A DNA stretch of 64,000 bases from Mesostigma viride (GCA_009746045.1 RPFO01000276.1:2196619-2260618), one strand, 5' to 3'. Shown: positions 29,401-40,359, counted from the stretch's first letter. The notes: generated by a model from the letters alone, not told the origin. Translations and numbers: made by a program.

Positions 29401-32400
29401 CAGTAGAATCACAAGGCGGCCCAAGCTTCTATCGTGCACCGTACATAGGTCATCACGCGCAGTAGAATCACAAGGCGGCCCAAGCTTCTATCGTGCACCG
29501 TACATAGGTCATCACGCGCAGTAGAATCACAAGGCGGCCCAAGCTTCTATCGTGCACCGTACATAGGTCATCACACGCAGTAGAATCACAAGGCGGCCCA
29601 AGCTTCTATCGTGCACCGTACATAGGTCATCACGCGCAGTAGAATCACAAGGCGGCCCAAGCTTCTATCGTGCACCGTACATAGGTCATCACGCGCAGTA
29701 GAATCACAAGGCGGCCCAAGCTTCTATCGTGCACCGTACATAGGTCATCACACGCAGTAGAGTCACAAGGCGGCCCAAGCTTCTATCGTGCACCGTACAT
29801 AGGTCATCACACACAGTAGAGTCACAAGGCGATCCAAGCTTCTATCGTGCACCGTACATAGGTCATCACACACAGTAGAGTCACAAGGCGATCCAAGCTT
29901 CTATCGTGCACCGTACATAGGTCATCACACACAGTAGAGTCACAAGGCGATCCAAGCTTCTGCGGTGACCTGACCGCAGCTGCCTCGCTCCCCTCCCCCT
30001 AAACACATCCACCCGGGAGCCGTGGTGGCAGTACACTAACAAAGTGGACATCCCAGTCTGTACATAACAAAGGGGCCGTCGTACTCTGTACATAACAAAG
30101 GGGCCGTCGTACTCTGTACAGTAACAAAGGGGCCGTCGTACTCTGTACAGTAACAAAGGGGCCGTCGTACTCTGTACAGTAACAAAGGGGCCGTCGTACT
30201 CTGTACATAACAAAGGGGACATGGTACAGGTACGGTAACAACGGGGACATCGCACTTCTGTACAGTGGCCAGGTCATGCGAGCGCCCGCTGGCAACACGC
30301 TGCTGCTGCCTCCCTCCCCTCCCACTCCCTCTACATGCGCGCTCACCGGAGAGACTCAGTGGCGTCGCCATGCGGGCGCTGGCGTATGCGTTGGATCTCG
30401 TCTTCAGGGACACCCAGCTTGCGTGCCAGGGACCCGTCGTCGATGACATCCACCGGGCTCTGCGCACCAACCGGCAAGACACGAGCTACCAAGCCAAGAT
30501 GAGATGCAAGAAAGCAGACAGGCCATCCATGGGATGCGGTTTAGGGGGTACACGGGGGGAAGCAACGCGGCATATCTCAGATGGCCCCCACAAATAGCGG
30601 CCCACTCGTATGCCCTGCTTCGTATACATTAAAGTATCTTCGTATATATAGCGGCCCACTCGTATGCCCTGCTTCGTAGTCTACCGTGATCGGTCCTGGC
30701 CTGCAGCATCGCCCAGGGCTGAGCTACGCCTTGCTGCTGCCACGCAATGCGCTGCGCCGTGTGCCATGCGCCAGGTCATGTGCGCGCCACACAAGGGCCG
30801 TGTGGCACCAGCATGAGAAAGCCTTGAGGAGCACGCATCGCCAGCTCCGAACAACGGCCATGCTGAGGTGGCGGATGCCATCCAGGTTCCGAAACAAAAA
30901 AAGGCAGCTACCAGTCCTGGGGAAAAGTGAGGAGTGTCCCCCTCCAGGTTCACATTTGATGTTGAAAAGAGAATAGTTAGTAGAGAGACACGGAAATCAG
31001 CCGTCCAGAACATATCAAACTCATACCCAACTGCACAGGGTGTCCTACATCTCCACAACACCACAGGTGCCCCCTGTGTCCCATTTGGGTAGCGGGAGTG
31101 CAGCCATTATTGGTATGTGCAGGGGCACCGCCCACCCACCACAAGGACCATTACCCATGCATGTAAATGAGGAGTCTTCCCTTTAAGAGCATACCAGCCT
31201 GTTAGCCTATTTGGTGATCGGCTTTGGTATGCCACCCATGCGCACGCGCACGGTATCTCAAGCTTGCTGCATCAATGGTCATGTCCATGGTCATGGCATA
31301 TCATTGTGCATGGTTGCAACTTACATCCCAGAATCAACCGAAGAACCAGACCAGAACGTGGCAGGCATGCGGGTGGCAAACCACATCACCACCCAAGAGC
31401 AGCTGGGGAAAGACTTTCGGAGCCGCGTGAACTTTTATGCTTAACTAAGGACTGGCAAGGAGGAACGTAACCAAAGCATGATCGTTATGTGGCGCGCTAT
31501 CATGTGCTGGGCCTGCAGAGCAAGACAACCCACCAGCTATGCGGGAACCCACAAGCTATAAGGTAACCCACAAGCTATACGGGAACCAACGACCTTTACG
31601 ACAAGCACTGCCCCCCGCACCTGGTAGTATACGATGGGCTGCGGCTTGCCCTCGCTGGCCAGCAGCCGCCGCTTCTGGATCTCCCCCATACGCCACTTGG
31701 GGACCGCCCCCTTGTCCGGCCGCATGTGCAGGCTGTGGATGCCAAAGCGGGTGGACAGGATCTCATGCTCGCGCACCAAGGGATCGCCAGGGACAGGGTG
31801 CTCCACCACAATGCGCTCACCACGCGGGCCCGTGCTGGCTTCTAGCGCCCGCAACGCTGCCCCCGCGTCGCCCTTGCTGCCCTCTCTCGCTGTGGGGCTT
31901 TTGGTTCCCTGCCCCTGGCTGCACAGCCGCTGCCTCCGATCGAACCTCCGTGCATTCTCCAAGCGGATGCGTTTGCCCCACTTTTGGGCGCCCCCAAACC
32001 CCACAGCACCGGGCACTCCTCCCCCCGCCCACGCGCCTGGTCGAGGTTTTGCGGCGCAGGTTCCGATCGATGCCGCGAACGCACGGGTGAGGGAGGCCGC
32101 GTCCAACTCCTCTGCGTTGCGAACAAGGCCCTTGCTGCCGGCGTCTGCATCCTTGCTGGTCCACGGTTCCTCCCTGGGACCACATGGTTTGCATTCTTTC
32201 GCCCGACGAGGGGTCTTTTTCTGACCCGTACCTTGCTGGCGAAAGCCCCATTCATTGGTACCCTCGTGCTCTAAAGCTCCTCCGACTTTAACCTCGCCTT
32301 GCCGCTGCCACGTGCTCATACACTGCGAATATGTCGTGGAATGGACATCCGTCGTTTGCACGGCAGCAGGGCGAGAAAAAAACGCAAGGGCGCGTACACG

Positions 32401-32481
32401 TAGCCCAACCGATGCATCCCGATCCACCAGAATATGTATGGATGACAGGGAGGGTAGTCGACCACGAGTTCTCGCGAGCAT
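26463..32481 (-). CDS. Four-exon host gene, unknown function (possibly organellar)
   Basis: Exons on the minus strand: 32481-31621, 30459-30347, 28046-27738 and 26811-26463. All three introns are GT-AG (donor/acceptor gtgcgg/gcgcag, gtgagc/ccacag, gtgcgt/ggcag) and their phases (0, 2, 2) agree, giving 543 residues with no stop. The N-terminus (MLARTRGRLPSLSSIHIL...) is Arg/Ser-rich and acid-poor, like an organelle presequence. The middle is basic, with PKWGRPPIHRRG and DIPSWGWAPYGLRPHTW. The last exons have short helical repeats such as NQLVAACRSPACVLQVV and DIEELVAVLGSLSL, reminiscent of FASTK/OPR-type organellar RNA proteins; no RAP domain is seen, so this is only a suggestion. Two tandem arrays lie in intron 2. 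Exon boundaries are predicted from sequence alone. Confidence 0.6.
28783..29960 (+). repeat. 59-bp minisatellite, about 20 copies, inside an intron
   Basis: The unit is 59 bp: each 60-base line of sequence shifts by exactly one base. It includes aggcggcccaagcttctatc, and about 20 head-to-tail copies are present. Central units are essentially identical; units at both ends carry the same variant bases (aggcgatcc for aggcggccc, cacac for cgcgc, agtcac for aatcac). The period is not a multiple of three and the array is in the predicted second intron of the 26463-32481 gene, so it is not coding. Confidence 0.95.
30031..30250 (+). repeat. 28/29-bp tandem array, about 7 copies
   Basis: Units of 28 or 29 bp contain aacaaaggggccgtcgtact and differ by presence or absence of one base (ctgtacataac against ctgtacagtaac). 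Outer units are more diverged. The array lies 100 bases upstream (plus coordinates) of exon 2 of the same gene, within intron 2. Confidence 0.9.
30596..30680 (+). repeat. Short direct duplication
   Basis: A 29-base segment with agcggcccactcgtatgccc occurs at 30595-30623 and again at 30651-30679, separated by an AT-rich spacer with gtatatata. It falls in predicted intron 1 of the minus-strand gene. Confidence 0.85.
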
Positions 32482-33423
32482 CGCAGCAAAAGTAACTATT
32501 TCCGCCCCCCTATGAGTCGACGCCCATAGCTGGAGATGTCAAAGGCTTCAATGGACAGTTAACAGGCCGCCTATGACCGTAATGTAGTCACTTTGCCATC
32601 TTAGTAAACAGGACATTATTCACGCATGATAGCCCTAGTCTACCGTGGTAAGGCTTGGACGTTTAGCTACAGAAGACATTTTTCATGAACTGGATATTGC
32701 TCGTAGTGGCAGATGGCCAAGATGGCACTAAAAGGGGGGTCGACTTTGAGAATTCCAGAGAGTTACATATGCTGCGCGAAAAACTTGTTGTAAGGAAATT
32801 AGTGCATGTACCTATAAATGAAGAGTGAACGTGCTTACAAGTGTATGCCCATGTTGTTGTTGTTGTTGTTGTGTCCCACGCAAGTGTATGCCCATGTGTT
32901 GCGCTGTGTAGCGTTTCATAACTGCCCTGGCACGTGCGGACTTCGGACGGCGACAAGAGCGTGACAAGTCAGCAGATATTTGACAGCATAATTAATAGCT
33001 TTTGCAAGCTCTTCAGGGCGCACGCACTCTCGTTTCCACGCACGCTTGCGACAAACAGACGCGAGTAACTCGACGCGACGGTCAATAACTGGATATTCTT
33101 AGAAGAAATCGTGCCAAGCGCACGGTATCATTATCCAGGTATCAAGATTATAAAATCGGGGAAGCTTCCCTCGTCAGATAGTTGTAAATATTTTGCTTTA
33201 CCGTCGTGCATGGGCATAACCGGTCTTACCTCGTCAGAAAGTTGAAAAGATTTTGCTTTTCCGTGGTGCATGGGCATAACCGGTAATTGTTGCCATATGC
33301 TCCATCATGTTTTCCCTAGCTTATCATGGCAGGTTTACTATGAGTGCAACCAGCATGACCGTCTTATTGACGCGCAGGGCATGATTGCAACCAGCCAAAG
33401 CTGAGAGGCAACATTTCATCACT
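32482..33423. promoter_or_regulatory. Shared divergent intergenic region
   Basis: About 0.94 kb separates the start codons of the minus-strand four-exon gene (32481) and the plus-strand zinc-finger gene (33424), so both promoters should lie here. A (gtt)n microsatellite is at about 32851-32871. A tandem duplication of about 63 bp occupies 33172-33290 (gtgcatgggcataaccggt in both copies). I see no clear TATA box at the expected distance for either gene. Confidence 0.45.
33172..33290 (+). repeat. Tandem duplication, two copies of about 63 bp
   Basis: Two adjacent copies begin cctcgtcaga and end gtgcatgggcataaccggt, with about seven differences. They lie 130-250 bases upstream of the zinc-finger gene start codon, so they may be in its promoter or 5' UTR. 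Confidence 0.85.
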
Positions 33424-33861
33424 ATGAGCTTAGATGCGCAGCACTTGCTTGCTACAAGATGCTTTCCCCTGGCGATGAAGGCTCCCCCATGTTTGCAGAG
33501 ATCGCCCTGGCCCCAGTTACTAAACAACAGACGGGCTCGACAGAGATGTACCACCCGAGCCGTTGATCAGAGCGCTGCCAAGGTGCGATGCATGTTTTTG
33601 CACGTAGAAGTTCTTACCTGCAGTTTGTAGATGTTTGATGGATAGTTCATCTTCCCATCACGCTTGTATTGCAAGTTGAGGATTTGCTACAGTTTTCATG
33701 ACCCATGCTGCGGCGTGCAGGAGGCATCAACTGCGCGCGAAGAAATTTGCACCATATGCAATGGCTCCGGCTGGCAACAATGCGATTTCTGCAAGGGACA
33801 GAAAACGAACATTCAAATAAACAAGAACAAGATGTACCGGCGCTGTCCGAAATGCAAAGCG
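33424..33861 (+). CDS. Plastid DnaJ-type zinc-finger protein, exons 1-2 (3' end unresolved)
   Basis: Exon 1 is 33424-33582: 53 codons, MSLDAQHLL..., rich in Arg, Ala, Ser, Leu and nearly free of acid, typical of a chloroplast transit peptide. Exon 2 is 33721-33861: CTICNGSGWQQCDFCKGQ, then KMYRRCPKCKA. Donor aag|gtgcga and acceptor gtgcag keep phase 0; the next donor is gcg|gtaagt. The CxxCxGxG repeats without a J domain match the BSD2/LQY1-like plastid family of chaperone or assembly factors. Known members end about 25 residues later with another CxxC. A stretch at 34036-34077 (G-Y-...-W-C-Y-M-C-R-T-stop) could be that exon, but it is out of phase with the splice sites, so the 3' end is open. 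Confidence 0.65.
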
Positions 33862-36683
33862 GTAAGTACCTTTTTCAGTCCTTTCCCAACGGCACTTGCG
33901 CTTGTATTTGCCAATGTGGCCGATGTGGCGGCATGATATGATGGTGCCTATTGACAACTATTATCATTGTGCGGAATAGATGTGCTTCATGTCCTTCTCC
34001 CGTACTACGAGCACGACATCAGCACAGCTAGTAGAGGGTATCGCACTAGCAAGTGGTGCTACATGTGTCGGACCTAAAAGCATGGCTGCCGCCCATGCTG
34101 GCGCATGTGAGCGTGGAACGCTTGAGCTTGACAGGGCTGCAAGCAGCGGGATTAGCTCCGGAGCGCAGTTCCCATTCTCTTATGATGAAACATTCATTTG
34201 CACCAATGGCTGTGACATGGCGGCTGTATGGTAGGCGATGTTTTTGGATAGTGTTGTCCGTGTTGTTCGGTGGCCTCCACTGCTACTCGCGCCCATTCTC
34301 CCAGGGGCTGTGCCACGATGTCCGAATGTGCAGGGCTCGTGGGAGCACATCGCCGGCGGATGCTGTTCTTGATTCCCGGCATTTTGTTGTTCATTGGCCC
34401 TCCATGGCAAAGCAGCCGTCATGGGCACAGCAGCTGTCTGATGCTTCTTTAGATGGTGTCCAGCGTGGGATACCAGCGGTGGTATGGGACCACCCGATGG
34501 TCCGAAGTCTAGAAGGGGACAGTAGGTGTAGGGACAGTTGCCCCTGTTTGGATGGAGGGCAGCGGGTCTTGGGAAGTCGGATATGCTGGCAACAGTGTGG
34601 CACGACCAGGCCAGTAGGCCACCTGTATGGTGAGAAACACATCCATCTTCATTAGCAAAAACTTCATCCACTAGAATCACGCTGGGTTGTTGTGCGTTGC
34701 TGAACTTGCTGCGCCACCTTTGTCCATGGGCGAACTGCAGATGCATTCTGATGCACCTGGACATGCATTCTGAACGGTGCATGCCATGTGCCGCTTGATT
34801 GTGCATCTGGGTGGTGTGCATTCTGTCTGGCCTACCTTGCCCGCGTCACAGGTTGCCATCCCTCATGCTTACTGGTTGACTGGCCATTACCAAATCGCCT
34901 CATGCATGAATCTGGCAATGTCTTCCCAGGTTAAGCAGTGGCATGTCTTTCACACCAAGTATTAGCCAGTTGTAGCTCTTTCCCACTTTCCTTGGTGTTA
35001 TAAGAGACATTTTATTTAAATGCTCACAATTTCCTTCATAGATGTTAACTGTGACGCCTGCCATGACAATGATGGTTGTCCTGAGCATTGATACAATTTC
35101 CAAACGTGAAATTAAACCACTTACCCCATTACTCCGACGGCGCCATGTCGTGGTCTATTTTTGTGCGGTTGTGATGGTGCTTCCAACCGTCTCTGCGCGT
35201 ATATGGGGCGCAGTATGGCGTGCTTCTCTGTCCAAGGTGCCGCGTGTATCAGTGCATCACCGTCCCTGGCGAACACGACTGACGGTGCCTGAGATGATTG
35301 CTACAAGAGTCATCCTGCCAGGACTTCAGCCTTGAATGATCCCATGGATGTGTTTTTTCCCTTGAAAATTTGATGCCGGTTGTGAAAGTTATTTTAGTCA
35401 GTGGGCCCACAATTCGGTAAAGTGGATAGGGTCTGCCACCCGCCACGAAGCTGTGCTCGCATAGATGATGCAGAATTTGCTGGAAGCCAGTATGGCAAGT
35501 ACTTGGCTGGGCATGATGCTTGATATCCTTGGCAAATTCATGCTGCCAGTTGTGTGTGACAGAGTTTGTAGCCACCAGCCTGGGTGAGGTAGCCGGTGGT
35601 ACAGCGATGGTGGCAATCACTGGGGTGTCCTGATGCACATTAATTTTTAAATTAATAGCACGCAACTGTGTTGAACTCAAATTTGCAGTACCAAAATTTA
35701 AGGGGACTCGGCGCGGCGAATATTTTCCGCGCCAAAAAAATTCCGCGGTACCCCTCCGTACCGTGAAAAGTGGGTGCACGGTGCGCGCACCCCTTGCGGA
35801 AGTGGCCATGGCGACTGCTTTTAGACGAAACGTGACAATTTGGCACGCGGAAGGCAGAAAACATGCTCGATTGTTGGAGAAGATTAGTTACTGATTCCAC
35901 ATTATGGCGGGATGGTTGCGATCTGGAATGTCGCGGGCTTTTTTTCTTTACCATCGGCAAGGGGGGTCCGACCTGAATTTCTGTCGGGATGAATTAAGTA
36001 GAATGGATGCCTGCGCGTGTGATTGTCGATTGTTACCAGCTTTGATGGTCGTAAGGGAAGCTAGTTTAATTATGTTTCTAAATCCGTAAATTTCCCGCTG
36101 CTTCTATTTACCTTTCCCGTCATTTTGCAGTAAGATAACATTAGGCCTGCGCGATGCGCGCCCGACCTCTCCATGAAAGGCTGCGGGCCTTTCTTGTGCG
36201 CCTGGGCACGAATAAACGCCCGTTATGGTACGTTCTTGTATAAAACGTCTTAAGCTAGCGTTTTCCTGCTTTCTTGGCTCGTTAGACGTAAGCTTTTTGC
36301 CTTCTTTCCGGCCAGATGCTGCCATGAAGTTGCGGGTCCTGGCGCTGCATCGTTAGAATCCTGGATGTTTTTTAGACAGTTCGTCTGTGACATGGCTGGC
36401 TTGCTGCAGCGCGTGGCCCACAACCTGTCGGGAAGGTGTCATGCTTTTGTTTCCATGCTTCTCTGAAATATCTTTTGCGGTATAGACAGTTGTGTTCTAG
36501 GAAATTCACGCGGTCTTCCTAAGCAGCGGCATCATTGTCCCCAGACACTGACGAGCTGGCACCTGTCTAAAGAAGTGGCTCGTGCTTGCTAGAAAGGAGG
36601 CAGTGTGCATTTTGCTGGACACAATGCGTTGGTGGCACATGCGTCAGGTAGGTTGTTCCAATGTTCTCTTCATCTTTCCCACT
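33862..36683. other. Long stretch without a confident gene
   Basis: Starts with the intron after exon 2 of the zinc-finger gene and may contain its missing last exon and 3' UTR. Overlapping open frames on both strands (for example 200 codons on plus at 34053-34655 and 213 on minus at 34180-34821) have no motif I recognise, and neither shows convincing codon structure. From about 35650 the sequence becomes AT-rich in patches. No transposon ends were found. Confidence 0.4.
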
Positions 36684-36950
36684 GAGTAAATGATAGCCTT
36701 TGTCATGCTAACCAGAGCAGCTAGCCACGGGTTGCTGGATAAGAACTCAGCTTTATTTTCTCTTTATATACTGCGTGTGTGGTCCTCCATGTGTCCGGCT
36801 TGTTGGGCATTTTGGAAGAGGGTTTTTTAAGTGTTGTTGGGTGGAACAACTTGGTTGTTGGCACAAAAGCACACATTATCAGCCTGAGATAGGCTTTGCA
36901 TATGCTGCTCAGGCGTGTCGTCCTACCAGCCTTGTTGTTACAGGTAGACT
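36684..36950 (+). repeat. Dispersed repeat, copy 2 (copy 1 at 1-290)
   Basis: Same strand and order as 1-290, with small indels (for example gggttgctggataagaac here against ggttggctggattaaaag there). The similarity ends near 36950 at the pyrimidine-rich ccagccttgttgtta. Confidence 0.8.
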
Positions 36951-37215
36951 CGCAAGGTTGGCTGCATGTGCCGATGGCGGGGTATGGCGTATGACGCACC
37001 GGGCATCCTCCTCACATTCCGTGATCAAAGTGGGCATGTTTTTGGGTGTCTAGGGTGGCAAAACACAAGTCATTTTGTTTGGCTCAGCTCTAGCTCAATT
37101 CTCTTTTAGCGTCTACTCAGGTGGCATCACAGGAAAATTAATAACTTGAGCTACGCTTGTCAGAATGAGCTCAAACTTTGGGGTTGTGTTTCCCCCCACT
37201 CAGTGGAATTTTTAA
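36951..37215. repeat. Fragment of the uncharacterised repeat also at 17631-18355
   Basis: gtgatcaaagtgggcatg and attaataacttgagct resemble gtgatcaagttgggcatg and cttataacttgagct at 17880-18020. It ends in (taaat)n, which is the tail of the adjoining minus-strand LINE. Confidence 0.5.
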
Positions 37216-38312
37216 TGTATTAAATTAAATTAAATTAAATTATAACATGCCTCCGTGGGGAGATCATGTAGCACATATTCCATGATGGATGGGGTGGAGG
37301 AAGCCGCGTGATCGAACTATCCTAACTCTAAGCTATCTAGAAAATCCTAACTACACTACTCATCAAAACGCCGCCTCCGCTTGGGGGGAGGTGGCTTGCC
37401 CACAGGGTCGGGCGTGTGCGCCTTGACAATCTTCTTCCACCGCGTCTTGTCCTGCATGGCAGTCCAACAAAGACGGGAGAGAGAGCGGATGCGGTGCTCA
37501 AACTGGGCTGGGACCACTAGGTCGTCCAGCAACATCTGGATGTAGGTCGTGACAGGTTTCCCTACCCTTTTGGGAATGCCCTCGGGGCCGGCCATGCAGG
37601 CCAGGTCAGAATGTGTCGCCCTGGCTGGCCAAGCCGCTGGGGGCCGGCCAGGCCAAGGGCGGTGTCGACCTGGCTGGTGCGAGCAAGGTGTCCTACAAAT
37701 GCTATCCTACGCTGCCTAATCTCGTCCGAAATACGAGGCATGCCATGATACAAAGATTCTGATGACGGACGCTCGGGAAACCCTACGTTAAGGACCTGTC
37801 GGAGCATCCTGTAAACCGTGCCGTCTAGCCTAGCTGCCAGTTTGGGTGGGATGGTCCACGCCTCGGCGCCATACGTGAGCACCGTGAGGACGAGGACCTT
37901 GAAGAGCATGCGCTTGCGGTGCTCGCCATGCAGGCCCTTCGAGCGCCAGTAGGTTTTGAGCGAACGGAGCTAGCTTGGCCCAGGCAAGGCCGATGCGGGT
38001 GTCCACATCGTCGGCAGTGTCAGGGAGCCAACTCCCCAACAGCTTGAAGCGGTCGCGGAACGGGACCTCCGTCCCGTCGCCGGAGCAGGCGCGGCAGCGA
38101 TGGTGTACTGGAGGCCCTAATCACCATCGCCTCAGTTTTGACACTAATCTCCAACCCCACCGCCCGCGCCTCCAGGCCCATACAGTCCAGCCAGGTCTGA
38201 AGGTGCTCGGGGCTCTCGATGAGGGTGGTGTCATCCGCATAAATCAGGTCGGCAAGGCGGTAACCAGGTCTAACCCCGCCGACGTGCTCTTTCACGTTAA
38301 GGATGTGTGTTG
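37216..38312 (-). mobile_element. LINE, 5'-truncated copy
   Basis: Minus strand from a truncation near 38312 to the tail at 37216. It includes the YADD region of RT (LADLIYADDTTLIESPEH) and the conserved C-terminal domain (GAEAWTIPPKLAARLDGT, RRIAFVGHLARTSQVD). Relative to the 56.3-kb copy it has an extra AGCT at about 37968-37975 and other short insertions that break the frame. Confidence 0.9.
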
Positions 38313-38762
38313 AATGTATGGATTCATGACCCAATTCGATGTGTTGATGATTTGATTTATTTTTTTTGGCTCAAAAAAGTACCCATTTCGCGGGGAAATT
38401 AATAACTCAAACAAATGTTATTATTTTGGCCATGTGAATACTAGCCCAGATTTTTTAGAAGTGGGGGAACTTTGCAGAAATGTATGGGCAGGTCATTTGG
38501 ATAAGTGGTTTGTCTTGGGCAAAATATCTCATAAATAGCGTCTTTTTCTATTTTTAGCTCGCCACCGGTGCGTGGTTGGGGGTAGTACCCCCAACAAGTG
38601 GTGGTATGAATGTCCAAACATCATATTTATGGTACTCAATCATCATGATCCTTTACCTTCTCCAACCCGCGAACGGGGTTTTCTTCCTCCTCTATTGAGA
38701 CCCCTCTTACTGTGGAATTTGGTTCCTTATCAATCACGGTGACTAGGAAGGAGTGAGCTAAA
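38313..38762. other. Spacer holding a repeat piece and a 19-base palindrome
   Basis: 38340-38560 resembles 18140-18330 (gcggggaaatta, agcgtctttttctattt). The perfect odd palindrome TTGGGGGTA-G-TACCCCCAA is at 38576-38594. From about 38640 the sequence may already be Gypsy-2 RT thumb region, too decayed to call. The inversion breakpoint of Gypsy-2 is in this spacer. Confidence 0.5.
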
Positions 38763-38799
38763 ATGTCCTTTCCTTTCTGCGTGGTTGAAGTTTTTGTTG

Positions 38800-39150
38800 T
38801 CAGCAGACTCCGGCCTGCGATCCTCGTCTTGCCAGATACCTCGAAACTGTTTGTATTAGCTACTGACACTAGTAAGGTAGCCCTTGGGGGTGTTCTCCTC
38901 CAAGACCAAGGTCATGGTTTGCAACCCATCGAATACATACATCTTTAGGACTATGTTACCTGCTGAGCGCAAGTACCCTGTTCACCAACAAGAGTATTGG
39001 CTGTGGTATATTGCTGTCATGCATGGCAACATTTCCTTAAAGGTGCCCAATTCGATGTTGCGCAATTTGCCCCCGTTAAATTGCAATACGTCAAGGGTGT
39101 AGATAATATTGTCCCTGATGCTTTATCCCGACGTCCTGACTATTCCTTTT
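38800..39150 (+). pseudogene. Gypsy-2 RNase H (frameshifted)
   Basis: One frame gives ILVLPDTSKLFVLATDTSK then GGVLLQDQGHGLQPIEY, matching the start of gypsy RNase H (the usual D-A-S is D-T-S here). After a shift near 38940, YPVHQQEYWLWYIAV and, at about 39080-39150, QYVKGVDNIVPDALSRRPD complete the domain. At least two frame changes prevent a full product. Confidence 0.85.
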
Positions 39151-39529
39151 TCGAGGATCTAGATGTCCTCACTACCACCCTCGTTCCTACTCCTCTTCTT
39201 GGTGTTTTCCCCTATGGTGACTTCCCTCATGACGGGCAGTATACAGGACTACCTTTTCCATACCTCTGTTCGTTTTCCTGATCTCCTCTCTCATGTGGGC
39301 CTTTCTCTTCGGTGTGAGGGCACACCTGTCACCTCGGTGGGGGGGAGGATACTAATAAATCATTTCTTTTCCCCTCCGTCATGTGTCCACTAGGGCTGGG
39401 AAGTCGTTTGGTAATCTTGTTCCTTCTAGTCCACCCCTCTTTTTGGTAAAGTTGTGGGTGACTTCCTGTAGAACCTTCTGTAGATGCCTCGGTAGCCAGT
39501 CCTACGTCAGATTTAGAGCGTCTTATCAG

Positions 39530-40250
39530 TGTTTACGGCCACTGAGCTGGAAGCCTTAGTCGCAATATCCTCACACCCTCGAAAATTCGGGAAGTACCCG
39601 TGCAAGTTTGTGGTTGGCTTCTTGTATGTGCTGTTAAAGGATGATCCTCTGCAATGACGTTTGTATTTTCCCCTTATTTGTCGCTCGTCCTTGTTGTTTG
39701 AGTTACATGATTTAGCTGCTCACCAGCTAGGGCGGGAAGCGTGTGCGGGATTTGGTAACCCGTTCATACTTCTGGCCCTCCCTCGACTCAGCACTTGATG
39801 TGGATGAAAATGTTGGTAGGACATGCCAATCATGCCAGGAGATGAAACCTACTAATGTGGGTCAGATAGCAGATCGAGCCTCGTACCCTCCATGATCCTA
39901 TTATAATGCCTTGGGATTCCATTATGATGGATTTGGGGGGGGCTAAAATAGAATGCCAAAGGCAATTGATGCGCAGATCCTCGTGTTTGTAGACCGCCTT
40001 ACTAGACGTTGTCACCTTGTCCCTTGTCCCTTGGAGCTTACTGCTCGAGTGACTGTGCTCAGCTGTACCTTCTAAACGTTTATCGTTACCATGGGTTGAG
40101 CAGGCAGTTTATCTCCGATAAGGACAAGCTGTTTACCTCGGACTTTTGGACAGAGTTCTTTGCTGCTATTGGTACTAAAGTGACGTTTGGCACTGCGTAC
40201 CATTCCTCCTCCTCACACCTAGTAAGCGATTAAATAGAGTGGTCGAAGAA
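39530..40250 (+). pseudogene. Gypsy-2 integrase (decayed)
   Basis: Traces of the HHCC region (LLFELHDLAAHQLGREACA) and CQSCQEMKPTN appear at 39690-39870. The core is clearer at 40070-40230: YHGLSRQFISDKDKLFTSDF and FGTAYHSSSSHLV, nearly the same as Gypsy-1. The catalytic Glu segment after HLV is broken by a stop. Several frameshifts. Confidence 0.8.
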
Positions 40251-40359
40251 GCCCTCTGACATTATGTAAATGGACCCGTCTGGTAGTGACTGGGAAGATT
40301 ACCTATGTTCAAGGTCGAGTGAAAACCAGCACAACCTCTAGTTGTTTTTCTTCCTTGCC

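Noticed and set aside
28783-29960. CRISPR-like regular repeats
   Set aside because: Units are contiguous 59-bp tandem copies with no variable spacers, in a eukaryotic intron; this is a minisatellite.
28622-30482. Open frames through the tandem arrays, with repeated translated peptides
   Set aside because: They arise from repeat periodicity; the 59-bp period is not a multiple of three and the arrays lie in a predicted intron.
31539-32274. Plus-strand ORFs of 183 and 196 codons
   Set aside because: They overlap exon 1 of the minus-strand four-exon gene and have biased Pro/Arg/Cys composition typical of antisense frames.
34053-34821. Overlapping plus (200-codon) and minus (213-codon) ORFs
   Set aside because: No recognisable motif, mutually overlapping, non-ATG start on plus; not enough to call a gene.
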